The notes under the pieces are model-generated. The model saw nothing but the letters and a program-made list of their open reading frames with translations, was not told where the DNA came from and searched no databases. Made by a program: the position numbers and the translations under genes. DNA of 44,412 bases from a virus: positions 1 to 44,412 of IMG/VR virus record IMGVR_UViG_3300029258_002106. One strand, written 5' to 3'. Of the stretch, positions 1 to 8,329 are shown in pieces. How positions within the stretch are numbered: the stretch's first letter is position 1; each line of letters starts with the position of its first letter.

Positions 1-147
1 TGAAGCTTTGGGAATTGATGTCGATGACCTTCGGGAACGATTTGATCGGAACAGGACTAGCTATTATCAAACTACCTCAGCAGCAAACCATCTTACTGAA
101 GCTCACCAACGAGCAGCTATTGGGATGGAAGTTACTCAGGAAGAAGT
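1..147. repeat. Left copy of imperfect 147-bp terminal redundancy
   Basis: This stretch matches 44266-44412 at 143 of 147 positions. The differences are at 61 (C/T), 77 (T/G), 83 (G/T) and 85 (A/G). Both copies stay open in the tape-measure frame; one change is silent and the other three swap the order of two Ser/Ala residues (SAA versus AAS). The simplest reading is that a circular or circularly permuted genome was linearised by assembly and that the two ends sample slightly different co-existing variants. Confidence 0.9.
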
Positions 148-913
148 AGACAAACAAATTGACCAGCTCATCAAGTACCTGCAGTGGTTACTTACTAATG
201 GTCCTACTATTCAATACTGGTTAGGGGTCATTTCCGCTGGAGCTGCTTCTAGACCTGACTGGGTTGTTGAACAGCAAATCCAAATGCTTCAAGGCGGAGA
301 TGTTGTTGGAGCGGGTAAGTTTGGAGAGGTAGCAGAGGACTTTGAGGGTTTGGTTGGTCAATCAGTAGGTGGACCTCTTGAACAAGCAGCAATGGTAGGT
401 GAGGAAGGTGAAGAGATGATTATCAATGGAATAGTCATCCCTCATGACCTCACGAAGAAGTTGGTAAGATTAGGCCTCAAACCTCGAAAAGGATTTGCTG
501 TTGGAGGCCCTGTCTTAGACCCTGGAATTGGTGGCGGTGGGGATATTGATTGGGATTACCCAGACCCCGATACTGATACGGGTTGGTTAGACCCCAATGT
601 TCCTTATGTTCCTTCTCCATCTACTGGAGGAGGTGGGACAACCTCTGAACCTGCACCAACAGGAACAGGCGGAGCACCCCCAGCTCCTACCGCTCCGGTT
701 GAAGCTCCCCCTTCAATTACGGAGGTAGTAGAAGCTTCTGCACAAGGAGCAGGGGCTGTATTCGGAGCTCAGATCAGTACCCAAATCAGATTACAGGAAC
801 AACAACAAAAAGAAATGATGAAGGGTATGAGAGAGATGGTCCAGGAGATTAGGCTGATGGCCGAGGAGATACCCAGAGCGATCAGAGATGAACTAAGAGG
901 GGAGTTAGGATAA
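2..913 (+). CDS. Tape measure protein, C-terminal part (continues from the window's right end)
   Basis: This frame has no start at the left edge. It is the continuation of the open frame beginning at 42761, since the 147-bp overlap joins them in register and gives a protein of about 805 residues. The segment contains the phrase GEEGEEMIINGIVIP, resembling the GERGPE-type motif common near tape-measure C-termini. A Gly/Pro-rich low-complexity stretch (GGGG, PDPDTDTGW, APTGTGGAPPAP) follows, then a terminal helical region rich in Gln, Met and charged residues. Tape measures set tail length and occupy the tail lumen; at roughly 0.15 nm per residue a tail near 120 nm is expected. Its stop TAA overlaps the next ATG by one base. 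Confidence 0.85.
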   Translation, partial: EALGIDVDDLRERFDRNRTSYYQTTSAANHLTEAHQRAAIGMEVTQEEVDKQIDQLIKYLQWLLTNGPTIQYWLGVISAGAASRPDWVVEQQIQMLQGGDVVGAGKFGEVAEDFEGLVGQSVGGPLEQAAMVGEEGEEMIINGIVIPHDLTKKLVRLGLKPRKGFAVGGPVLDPGIGGGGDIDWDYPDPDTDTGWLDPNVPYVPSPSTGGGGTTSEPAPTGTGGAPPAPTAPVEAPPSITEVVEASAQGAGAVFGAQISTQIRLQEQQQKEMMKGMREMVQEIRLMAEEIPRAIRDELRGELG

Positions 914-3900
914 TGGCTGTCTTCCCTAGCGACTTCGAATTACAAATGCAATTGATATCCGATGAGGATGCTTTACTGGTAGCTCATTTCAATGGAGATC
1001 TTTTGAATGATGTAGGCGACTCTGAGCCGGATAACAGCTCTGGAGGGCTGATCTTTGATAGTGATGTTCATGTTGAGAATTACAAGCTATTCGATGCAGT
1101 TCAATTAGCAGGAGCTGTGACCAATGAAATCTCTAACCCTTCCTTTGAAGTCAATGTCTCAGACTATTGGAATTGGTATGCTGGATATGATAGTCTAGGA
1201 ACTGGCACTCAGTCGGACACTTATGCTAAAGTAGGTACTTACTCAGCGAAGATTACTGGAGATACTCAGGGATGGGCAGTCTTCTATACGGATTACATCT
1301 CCGTTGCGGACGAGGAAACCGTGACTTTTTCGTGCTGGGTTTATACTCCAACGGGCACCGACCCGGCCGATTTCGTAATAAAACTTTATGAAAGTACTAC
1401 TCCCCAGTGGCTAACGGGTTCAACTGTCTATGCCTCACAAAATGATCAGTGGGAGTATCTTTGGACCACCTGGACTAACGATACTGGAGGAGCTGTCAAC
1501 TTTCGCGTTCACTTTGGTCAGGATAATCTTGGGACAGGCGGGGGTAGTACTAGTGATGTTTGGTATATTGATGCTTGCCAATGGGAAGCAACAACCTATC
1601 CTACTCCTTATTGTGATGGTTCACTTGGAAAAGGTCATACTTGGGCAGGAACTGCTCACAACAGCTTCAGCTCCAGAGCAGCCACTCAATTGGAATACAA
1701 CATTGATGCCGGCACTGCCTTTACTATTGGGTTCTGGTGGATACCACATACCTTAGATAGTGAGTTTCCTTCAGGTACTGATGGTCGTATCCTTACTTGG
1801 TATGCGGACTCGAATGATTGGGTAGTTTTCCAAATGGAAGAAAGTTCAGATGAGATGATGGCTATGGTAGATCTCTCTGGATCTTTAGTGACGTGTACTG
1901 AAAACACTCGCACTATGAGTCGATTTGAAAAAGTTCATTGGATCATTACTTGGGATGGTTCGACCGTGACTCTATACAAAGATGGTGTTGCTCAAACAGA
2001 CACAGAAAGTCTTTCAGGTTCATGGGGTACTGCTCCTGGAGTTCTCTATATCGGTAGTGATAGTTCTTATGCAAAACAACCAAATGGCTGGATGGAAGAG
2101 CTTTTCGTTTTGGACTCAGCTCTCACCCAAGCGGAGATTACCCAGCTCTACACAGATCAATGTAACGGCTATGACTTTGATGGGGTTTGGACGGATATCG
2201 CTTCGGACCTTCGCTCTACCAAAATCAACTTCAAGTATGGGATTAGGAACCCGGATATTCGGGTGAGAGTAGCTTCTACTGGATCATTATCATTTGCACT
2301 GGACAACTCAGCAAGTAATTCAGCCGGGACGGAGAGCTATTACTCTCCTGATGACAGTGCTTGCCGTTCAGGCTTTGAAATTGGAAAGAAGATAAGGGCG
2401 AAGTTTACCTATGGTGGTACTACCTATTACAAATGGACCGGGAAGATCGACTCCATTACTCCTGAACCAGGAAGATATGGACTTAGGCTTACTAGGGTAA
2501 CAGCAGTTGATTGGTTTGATACTGCCGCTAGGGAGAAGATCAACGCAGGCTCTGTTACTCTAACTTCAAAGACAGCAGACCAAGTGATTACTACTCTTTT
2601 AGGTTTACTGGACTTAGATCAGCAACCAGAATCGACTAACCTTCAAACTGGTCAGGATGTCTTCAACTATGTTTTGGACCAGGGACGAGCCGGTCAAACT
2701 ACCATTACTAGAGAGCTCCAGAAATTATGCCTCTCGGAATTAGGGAGGGCTTATGTCAAAGGTAATTCTACCGGAGGAGGAGAGTTAGTTTTTGAGGATA
2801 GGCATTATCGCATTCAAAGAACCTCTAGCCAAGCAACTCTGAATGATGCTATGTTCAAGCTAAAGCCTGAACGAAAACTGAAACAACTAGCTAATACAGT
2901 TCGGACTAAGGCTCATCCTCGAACCGTCGCTGGTTCTGCTTCAACTCTCTGGCAATTAGGATATGCTCCACTAGTTGGGGCGGGTCAGTCTACTACCTTT
3001 ATCGGACAATTCACCGATGCTAATGATAATAGATGTGGTGGGATTGATGTTGATGGAGAGGGGGAGAATGAAATTTCCAATTATGATTTTGAAAGTGGAA
3101 TAACAGGTTGGGTAGAAGGAGCATATCCTGCAGATGGAGATGAAACTTTTGAACAGCGCTCGGAATTTGCTTACTTGAATGATTATAGTGGGCTTCTTAC
3201 TACTGGGACTAATAGCGGTCCTCTTACTTATTATGTAGAAAGTCCAGCAATCACAGCTGTTCAAAATGATGTTTTCTACTGTCAAGTCTGGGTTTATGTT
3301 CCTGCCGCTTGGCCAGGCACAGTAGATTTTTGGGTTACGGAATATGACAGCGGAGATGGCTTCGAAACTAATGGTTTACTTGAGTCTACTTCGACTACTG
3401 GATCATGGGTTCGACTGGCGGGAAAGTATACCTGTTCTGATGCTGATACTGCAAAGATCAAATTAGCAGTTGGTACTATGACTGCAGCTGACTTCTCAGG
3501 TGGAGCATGTATGGTTTATGTTGATGATGTTTTTTGTATTCAAGACTCCAATATGCATTACCTGATGAATTCAGAAGAAGGGGGAGGTGGGGATGACCTT
3601 ACCTCAGATTTTGTTGTTACCCCTACTGAAGGGGGTTTTGCTTGTAAGTGGGACATTGAGAATACTGGCACTACCCCTGGATACATCACTTTGCTGAAAG
3701 CTACCGGGAAATCTGTCACGGACCTAGAGCAAGTAACTCAAGAGTCTATCGATGCAACTAGCATCAAACAACACGGTACTATGGAACTTGATTGGGATAT
3801 GCCTTATCAGGAAGACCCACTAGTCGCTAGGGATGCAGCTCAATTCCTGAGGACTAGCCTGAAGAGTCCTTGGACCGCCCTCAAAGCTGTAAGTTATTAT

Positions 3901-4155
3901 GCTAACGACTCCTCTACTTTGATGGGGTATGCTATGGCCAGGGAGCCCGGAGACCGAATTACTCTCACTGAAACCATGACAGGGATTAGTTCTGATTGGT
4001 TCATCAATGGGGTTGAGTTCGACTTCGAGCCCAGTGTTGGAGGAGAGAAGATTGAAGTCACCTGGTATATTACCCCAGCCCGAGACTCATTATTTTGGGC
4101 TATCGGGACCGTAGGCTACTCGGAGATTGGAGAAACTACTTATGTCACTTATTAG
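913..4155 (+). CDS. Tail hub/tip protein with LamG and carbohydrate-binding insertions
   Basis: This 1080-residue protein lies directly after the tape measure, where distal-tail and hub proteins sit. Residues about 70-240 form a jelly-roll carbohydrate-binding-like module (NPSFEV at its start, AKVGTYSAKIT). Residues about 240-420 are a LamG/concanavalin-type module (WIITWDGSTVTLYKDGV, then EELFVLDSALTQAEITQLY). A hub-like region with KINFKYGIRNPDIRVRV and RLTRVTAVDWFD follows to about 730. A second jelly-roll module begins at ISNYDFESGITGW. The last 200 residues look hub-like again, so binding modules appear inserted in a baseplate-hub scaffold. I infer receptor or host-glycan recognition at the tail tip. 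The assignment rests on fold-like motifs and position. Confidence 0.7.
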   Translation: MAVFPSDFELQMQLISDEDALLVAHFNGDLLNDVGDSEPDNSSGGLIFDSDVHVENYKLFDAVQLAGAVTNEISNPSFEVNVSDYWNWYAGYDSLGTGTQSDTYAKVGTYSAKITGDTQGWAVFYTDYISVADEETVTFSCWVYTPTGTDPADFVIKLYESTTPQWLTGSTVYASQNDQWEYLWTTWTNDTGGAVNFRVHFGQDNLGTGGGSTSDVWYIDACQWEATTYPTPYCDGSLGKGHTWAGTAHNSFSSRAATQLEYNIDAGTAFTIGFWWIPHTLDSEFPSGTDGRILTWYADSNDWVVFQMEESSDEMMAMVDLSGSLVTCTENTRTMSRFEKVHWIITWDGSTVTLYKDGVAQTDTESLSGSWGTAPGVLYIGSDSSYAKQPNGWMEELFVLDSALTQAEITQLYTDQCNGYDFDGVWTDIASDLRSTKINFKYGIRNPDIRVRVASTGSLSFALDNSASNSAGTESYYSPDDSACRSGFEIGKKIRAKFTYGGTTYYKWTGKIDSITPEPGRYGLRLTRVTAVDWFDTAAREKINAGSVTLTSKTADQVITTLLGLLDLDQQPESTNLQTGQDVFNYVLDQGRAGQTTITRELQKLCLSELGRAYVKGNSTGGGELVFEDRHYRIQRTSSQATLNDAMFKLKPERKLKQLANTVRTKAHPRTVAGSASTLWQLGYAPLVGAGQSTTFIGQFTDANDNRCGGIDVDGEGENEISNYDFESGITGWVEGAYPADGDETFEQRSEFAYLNDYSGLLTTGTNSGPLTYYVESPAITAVQNDVFYCQVWVYVPAAWPGTVDFWVTEYDSGDGFETNGLLESTSTTGSWVRLAGKYTCSDADTAKIKLAVGTMTAADFSGGACMVYVDDVFCIQDSNMHYLMNSEEGGGGDDLTSDFVVTPTEGGFACKWDIENTGTTPGYITLLKATGKSVTDLEQVTQESIDATSIKQHGTMELDWDMPYQEDPLVARDAAQFLRTSLKSPWTALKAVSYYANDSSTLMGYAMAREPGDRITLTETMTGISSDWFINGVEFDFEPSVGGEKIEVTWYITPARDSLFWAIGTVGYSEIGETTYVTY

Positions 4156-4672
4156 TAATGCACCCTCTGAACTATTAGATGAACTTTTAGGTCGAACACG
4201 AAATCAAGCAGCCCTTACTACGGCAAAAAGACCACAGGGTTATGTGTCTCGAGAGACTATCGCCGGAGGAGACGACAAAGCTAGGTATAAAGGTTTCCGG
4301 GATATTCGAGAGCATTGGGGGGCTGAATTAGTCCAGCGAGGTTGGGTCGATGCTATTAGAGGCCTTGATCTAAACCCCAAAGAACACTCCCGATATGGAC
4401 CTGCGATTGCTTTTATCAATCATGGTCGATGGATGGCTTTATGTCCCGATCCTGATTGTGCAGGAGCTGAGGTAGTAACTTCCAGTGATCGTGTCTTTAT
4501 GTGTCTCTCTTGTGGAAACATCGAGAATAAAGGCCGACTATATCCCGTCAAATTTCCTACTGAGTTGAAGGAGATTAGCCGTCAGTTGAGTAAGCGGCCA
4601 CGCATCTATCGGAACTGGCACCCCCATGAAACCGTAGAGGATTTAGCACGGGAGAATGAGGAGAACTTATAA
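4142..4672 (+). CDS. Zn-ribbon protein of the tail-tip operon, unknown function
   Basis: This protein of 176 residues is not recognised. The ATG at 4142 was chosen because a GGAG sequence lies upstream, and it overlaps the hub gene by 14 bases. The C-terminal half has a four-cysteine metal site (CPDPDC then CLSC, about 20 residues apart) followed by a charged helical tail. The N-terminal half is basic and polar. Proteins of this pattern often sit between hub and fibre genes in phages and may be small structural or assembly factors. It starts within the hub gene and its stop shares a base with the next ATG, so the three are co-translated. Confidence 0.75.
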   Translation: MSLISNAPSELLDELLGRTRNQAALTTAKRPQGYVSRETIAGGDDKARYKGFRDIREHWGAELVQRGWVDAIRGLDLNPKEHSRYGPAIAFINHGRWMALCPDPDCAGAEVVTSSDRVFMCLSCGNIENKGRLYPVKFPTELKEISRQLSKRPRIYRNWHPHETVEDLARENEENL

Positions 4673-5124
4673 TGGCCTGGAGTACACCATCTACGGTCAC
4701 CACTGGTGACTTGATCACGGCTGCAACTTGGAACCAGGATGTAGTCAATAACACAATCGCATTGCTTCCTGTTGGAGTTGAGTTCTTTATCGATGGAGGG
4801 GGAGGAGCTATTACTACGGGGATCAAAGGAGGGTTAGAGATACCGATGGCTTTGACCATCGATCGTTGTACTCTCCTTCCGGACCAATCGGGTTCTATCA
4901 AGATTGATATCTGGAAAGATACCTATGCCAACTATCCACCAACCGATGCAGATACAATCACTGGAGGTAATGAGCCGGAGATTTCTGCGAGTACCAAGGA
5001 TCAGGATAGCACCCTCACTAGTTGGACTACTTCAATCACTGCAGGGGACATTCTATTCTTCAATGTTGATAGCTGCACTACGATTACTTGGTGTCTATTA
5101 TCATTGAAGTGCTCAAGGAGCTGA
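4672..5124 (+). CDS. Putative tail-tip/virion structural protein
   Basis: This 150-residue protein begins AWSTPSTVTTGDLITAATWNQDVVNN, a pattern I associate with small phage appendage proteins: a short N-terminal helix, then a beta-rich domain. The second half (GDILFFNVDSCTTITWCLLSL) resembles the end of a jelly-roll fold, in which GDIL and NVDS strands alternate. No enzymatic motif is visible. The TAATG junction with the preceding gene indicates translational coupling. I infer a virion appendage component, possibly a tail-fibre tip or head-decoration type jelly roll. Confidence 0.65.
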   Translation: MAWSTPSTVTTGDLITAATWNQDVVNNTIALLPVGVEFFIDGGGGAITTGIKGGLEIPMALTIDRCTLLPDQSGSIKIDIWKDTYANYPPTDADTITGGNEPEISASTKDQDSTLTSWTTSITAGDILFFNVDSCTTITWCLLSLKCSRS

Positions 5125-5127
5125 ACC

Positions 5128-5892
5128 ATGGCTATCGCGGTAATGGGAGATAACTCTTATTATGCACAAGATGCTGGGGGTACTTCACATTCCTGGTCTC
5201 ACACGGTCCCGGTAGGCTGCAACTTCTTGTGGGTTTGGGTTCGGGAACGGGCGACGGGAGGACAAGCAACTAGTGTAACCTTCAATACTACGGAGACCCT
5301 TACTAAAGTTACTGGAACTTACCAAGCTCCTCCTTATGGACATTCGGGATGGTACTTGATGAACCCTACGGTCACCACAGCTAATATCGTCGTTGAACAT
5401 GCAGCTAGTGGTCGAAGCAAATATCAAGCGATCAATCTCCAAGGAGTTTCGAATGACCCAGCGAGTGTAATTTCCGATTCTGGTAAGACTTCATCAAGTT
5501 CTACTTTCTCGACGGTGAACCTTACCCTTAGTAGCGTTTCTGCAGGGGACATGGTCCTGGATATGTTTGCTAGTTGGGACAGTACGGGTTACGATTGGGA
5601 TATTATCCAGAGCCAAACTACCATCTATCAACTCAATCAATATTCTTGGATTGCTACTCTCTACTGTGCTTACAAAGAAGCTAGTGGATCATCAATTACA
5701 GTAGGCTATGGTGGCAGCCAACCTTCCTGGCAAAAGAACCTTGCTGCTGTAGCTCTCGCTCCATCAAAAGCCGGTAACCGGGGTTATATCATTGCTTTTC
5801 AACGATGGAAGAACTTCTTGGAGGATTTGAAACATGGAAATGTGCCGCCCGCCAATCTCCGAAGACAATATGGAGACTTGGTCACCATCTAA
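5128..5892 (+). CDS. Putative tail fibre/appendage protein
   Basis: This 254-residue protein is beta-rich and low in charge, with many Ser, Thr and Gly residues (SDSGKTSSSSTFSTVNLTLSSVSAGDMVLD). Such composition is typical of phage appendage beta-sandwich domains. The last 45 residues change character to basic and helical (RGYIIAFQRWKNFLEDLKHGNVPP). The terminal 59 bases are read in a second frame as the start of the next gene. There is no catalytic signature. Position among tail-tip genes supports a structural role. Confidence 0.6.
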   Translation: MAIAVMGDNSYYAQDAGGTSHSWSHTVPVGCNFLWVWVRERATGGQATSVTFNTTETLTKVTGTYQAPPYGHSGWYLMNPTVTTANIVVEHAASGRSKYQAINLQGVSNDPASVISDSGKTSSSSTFSTVNLTLSSVSAGDMVLDMFASWDSTGYDWDIIQSQTTIYQLNQYSWIATLYCAYKEASGSSITVGYGGSQPSWQKNLAAVALAPSKAGNRGYIIAFQRWKNFLEDLKHGNVPPANLRRQYGDLVTI

Positions 5893-6586
5893 AGACCTAG
5901 GCCCAATCTGGATTTTAGGAAATGGCCCGAGCTTGGCAAAGACACCCCTGGATGAGTTGATCGGGCAGCCAAGCTTTGCAATGAACCGAATCCACTTGCT
6001 TTATCCAAAGGTAGAGTGGCGTCCCACTTATTACTTATGTATTGATGATGTTGGTCACTCAGATGTCTACAGTGATCTGAAGTACCATGCAGACTTAGGT
6101 TACCCTTGCTTCTTCAAAGCTTCTTATGCAAATGAGCTTGAGATGAGAAGGATCAAGAGGTGGCCAACCAATATCACTTATCTATCTAATTGCAGACTTC
6201 ACCTGCATGATCTAGAGAATACACCCGAGATTCCCCAAAGCTGGCATTTGCCTCAACTTTGTGGCTTTGGTACTGGACTCTCGGTAATGTTGCAAATTGC
6301 AGTGATGATGGGCTACGATCCTCTCATCTTACTCGGATGTGATCTAGGCTTTGTCGACCAAGAAAGCCCAGACCACCCCGATCCTAATCACTTTACTCCT
6401 AATTATGGGACGACCTGTGATTGGCCTCTAAGCACCCGAGATGCTACTCTTATCCATGCCCATAAGGTAGCTCAACACTCCTGTGATCAATACGGAGTTA
6501 CAATCCTGAATGCCAGCCTCGGGGGCATACTTGAGGTACACCAACGAATTGACTTTCAGGAGGCTTTGAAATGCACGAAGCAGTGA
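5834..6586 (+). CDS. GT42/DUF115-like putative glycosyltransferase, copy 1
   Basis: This 250-residue protein starts at an ATG with GGAGG nine bases upstream, which fixes a 59-base overlap with the preceding gene. Near the N-terminus it has ILGNGPSL, then AMNRIHLLYP and WRPTYYLCIDD. In the middle, FGTGLSVMLQIAVMMGYDPLILLGCDLGF reads like the nucleotide-sugar-binding half of GT42 sialyltransferases or of DUF115/MptE-like proteins. The late part has DPNHFTPNYG and a conserved His-Ala/His-Lys segment (LIHAHKVAQHSCDQYGV). Those families transfer activated sugars or act on related nucleotide substrates. Two paralogues lie at 6875-7576 and 32073-32735. The role is inferred: glycosylation of virion proteins or a host-surface molecule late in infection. 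Confidence 0.65.
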   Translation: MEMCRPPISEDNMETWSPSKDLGPIWILGNGPSLAKTPLDELIGQPSFAMNRIHLLYPKVEWRPTYYLCIDDVGHSDVYSDLKYHADLGYPCFFKASYANELEMRRIKRWPTNITYLSNCRLHLHDLENTPEIPQSWHLPQLCGFGTGLSVMLQIAVMMGYDPLILLGCDLGFVDQESPDHPDPNHFTPNYGTTCDWPLSTRDATLIHAHKVAQHSCDQYGVTILNASLGGILEVHQRIDFQEALKCTKQ

Positions 6587-6882
6587 AGAGATACATTGGA
6601 CAGAAATATGAAACAGAGATTGTTAGTTTCCGTTTACTTGATTTCAGGTATAGTCCAGAGAAAGCTTGCGTTACTCTAATCTTCATGGTGATTGAACATA
6701 GCCACCGAGAAAGAAAAGAGAACAGCAGTCGTCAAATTGAAATGATCCTTTGGAGGGACAAGCCTTCAATGGCCGAGAACTCCTCGGCTCATTGGGGTGA
6801 CCTTGATCCTGAGATTGAGAAAGTTCTTCGAGACTATGCAGAGGGCTTTATCGACCAAGCTGAGGAGTTCTTCTATGGCTAG
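6571..6882 (+). CDS. Hypothetical protein between two glycosyltransferase-like genes
   Basis: This 103-residue protein is not recognised. It starts at an ATG preceded by AGGAGG and overlaps both neighbours (16 and 8 bases), so it is co-translated with them. It appears as a small alpha/beta domain (YETEIVSFRLLDFRYSPEKACVTLIFMVIE) followed by an acidic helical tail (DLDPEIEKVLRDYAEGFIDQ). No cysteine clusters, membrane segments or catalytic motifs are visible. Its position suggests a partner of the glycosyltransferase-like proteins, but that is only contextual. Confidence 0.6.
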   Translation: MHEAVKRYIGQKYETEIVSFRLLDFRYSPEKACVTLIFMVIEHSHRERKENSSRQIEMILWRDKPSMAENSSAHWGDLDPEIEKVLRDYAEGFIDQAEEFFYG

Positions 6883-7576
6883 GGCTTTTGTTATCGGGAA
6901 TGGTACTAGTCTAAAGGATACCCCCCTCCACCTACTAAAAGATGAAGTAACCTTCGCGATGAACCGGATACACCTGATCTATCCCGAGACTGATTGGCGG
7001 CCCACCTATTGGGTTTACACAGACATTCAGGATATGCCGGATGATCAATGGATCAGTGACTGCCTCTTCCATTTAGAGCAGGATTATCATTCATTCATCT
7101 GGTCCAACCTATGTACTATGATTGAACTGAAGCGAGGAGCTTGGGATTATTGGAAACCCAATGTTACCTGGATACCCATCTGCACCGAACATGTAAGCAT
7201 GGACATCGCTTCACCCCGGCGGCCTAATTCATGGCATCTACCTACCCTTTGTAAGTTTGGGACAGGGTCTGCCATAGCACTCCAACTGGCCGTATTGAAA
7301 GGATACAATCCAATCTATGTAGTGGGCATGGACCTAGGTTTCCAGCCCAAGGAAGAGGGAGGCGATGATCCCAACCACTTTTCCAAAGACTACCTAGTTT
7401 GGGATATGCACTGTCAGTTTCAGGTTGATGCTAACCGTAAGAATGCAACACACCACCACGCACATACAATGGCTTTGAAGGCTTGCCAGGAACGCGGGAT
7501 CAAAATCTTCAATGCAACCATCGGGGGAAATTTAGAGGTCTACCCCCGAGTCAATTTAGAGGAGGTAGTATGTTAG
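6875..7576 (+). CDS. GT42/DUF115-like putative glycosyltransferase, copy 2
   Basis: The start at 6875 is chosen because GAGGAG precedes it by seven bases and the protein then opens directly with the motif strand (MARAFVIGNGTSL). The 233-residue product parallels copy 1 along its length: GNGTSL, FAMNRIHLIYP, WRPTYWVYTD, SWHLPTLCKFGTGSAIALQLA, VVGMDLGF, DDPNHFSKDY, HHHAHTMALKACQERGIKIFNATIGG. The pair therefore arose by tandem duplication with the 103-residue gene caught between them. Similar chemistry to copy 1 is inferred, with possibly different donor or acceptor specificity. Confidence 0.65.
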   Translation: MARAFVIGNGTSLKDTPLHLLKDEVTFAMNRIHLIYPETDWRPTYWVYTDIQDMPDDQWISDCLFHLEQDYHSFIWSNLCTMIELKRGAWDYWKPNVTWIPICTEHVSMDIASPRRPNSWHLPTLCKFGTGSAIALQLAVLKGYNPIYVVGMDLGFQPKEEGGDDPNHFSKDYLVWDMHCQFQVDANRKNATHHHAHTMALKACQERGIKIFNATIGGNLEVYPRVNLEEVVC

Positions 7577-7860
7577 ACCATTTGTTCAGTGAAGACCTAG
7601 AGGCAGAGAACGGTATAGGAGAGCTCCTGTCAGAAATCAGAAAGATATCAAAACACCTTCCTCCAGAATTAGCTGATGACATTACCTTTGGAGCTATTGC
7701 TGTAGTTCGTCAGGAAGGCTGTAGACGGTCGAAAAGGATCCTTCGACTAGAGCGCTGGGCTACCATTCTCTCAGGGATTGTCAGTCTTATAGCTTTAGCT
7801 ATCGTAACTTTACATGCTGGATGGCCCTGGCTAGAGGCACTTCTCGAAGCGATCTTTTGA
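7570..7860 (+). CDS. Small single-pass membrane protein
   Basis: This protein has 96 residues. The ATG at 7570 is preceded by GGAGG and overlaps the glycosyltransferase-like gene by seven bases. A charged helical N-terminal domain (about residues 1-60, with RRSKRILRLERW just before the membrane) is followed by one strong transmembrane segment (TILSGIVSLIALAIVTLHAG), then a short amphipathic tail. It lies immediately upstream of the holin candidate. I infer a membrane lysis accessory or holin partner, but the family is not recognised. Confidence 0.65.
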   Translation: MLDHLFSEDLEAENGIGELLSEIRKISKHLPPELADDITFGAIAVVRQEGCRRSKRILRLERWATILSGIVSLIALAIVTLHAGWPWLEALLEAIF

Positions 7861-7903
7861 TCTTGCGAAATGAATTGACAATCCTATAGAGAAGGAGGAA
7901 GTA

Positions 7904-8269
7904 ATGGACATACTCAGTTTTCTAGGCGATCTGCCGAGCTACTTTGGGCCGGAGATTGCCGCCTTGATGGGACTGATCACCTTGGATATCCTTATGGGTA
8001 TCGGTAAGGCACTCCGAACCAAAAGCTTTCGCTGGAGTGAGATTGCAAACTTTTATCAATCAATGGTGATTCCCTATCTGCTTGGGTGGTTAGGCTTTGC
8101 AGCCCTAGCTCATGTAGCGATGCCTTCAGTATTAGGCTCCGAGTTTGGAGTGATTGCTGAGACTACCACAGTTACCGGTGCATGGCTTGCCGTTGTTGGC
8201 GCTCTCTTCAACAGTATCAAAGAGAATGCCAAAGTCATCTACTCGGGTAAGTTTCCCTGGCAGGACTAA
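7904..8269 (+). CDS. Holin-like protein
   Basis: This 121-residue protein has three hydrophobic segments: around residues 15-33 (IAALMGLITLDILMGIG), 50-72 (MVIPYLLGWLGFAALAHV) and 85-105 (TTTVTGAWLAVVGALFNSI). Between the first two is a polar loop, KALRTKSFRWSEI. The LDILMGIGKA pattern followed by a basic loop resembles the phage holin group typified by toxin-secretion/phage-lysis holins. It would permeabilise the membrane to release the GH25 endolysin encoded at 23733-24647. AAGGAGG lies eight bases before the ATG, and a terminator follows the stop. Confidence 0.7.
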   Translation: MDILSFLGDLPSYFGPEIAALMGLITLDILMGIGKALRTKSFRWSEIANFYQSMVIPYLLGWLGFAALAHVAMPSVLGSEFGVIAETTTVTGAWLAVVGALFNSIKENAKVIYSGKFPWQD

Positions 8270-8284
8270 TCAAGGAACATCAAA

Positions 8285-8315
8285 GGGAGGGCTTCAGCCC
8301 TCCCCCTATCTTTTT
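8285..8315 (+). terminator. Rho-independent terminator after the holin gene
   Basis: A perfect 8-bp stem (GGGAGGGC / GCCCTCCC) with a TTCA loop spans 8285-8304, followed by CCTATC and a run of five T. It separates the structural/lysis genes from the metallophosphoesterase, whose ATG is 15 bases beyond the T run. Read-through or a partial terminator would lower expression of that last gene. Confidence 0.75.
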
Positions 8316-8329
8316 GTAAAGGAGATATC

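Noticed and set aside
1-147. Terminal repeats as the phage's physical direct terminal repeats or a transposon footprint
   Set aside because: The copies are not identical, lie inside one gene and restore its reading frame when joined.
2971-3285. Minus-strand open frame of about 104 codons inside the tail hub gene
   Set aside because: It is antisense to a strongly supported coding region, has no ribosome binding site and its product has low-complexity Ile/Ser content.
4127-4141. TTG start for the Zn-ribbon tail gene
   Set aside because: The downstream ATG at 4142 has better spacing from GGAG and needs no rare start codon.
7874-7903. TTGACA upstream of the holin gene as a promoter
   Set aside because: No -10-like sequence follows at 16-18 bases; CTATAG is only three bases away. 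The GGAGG nearby explains the sequence as a translation start region.
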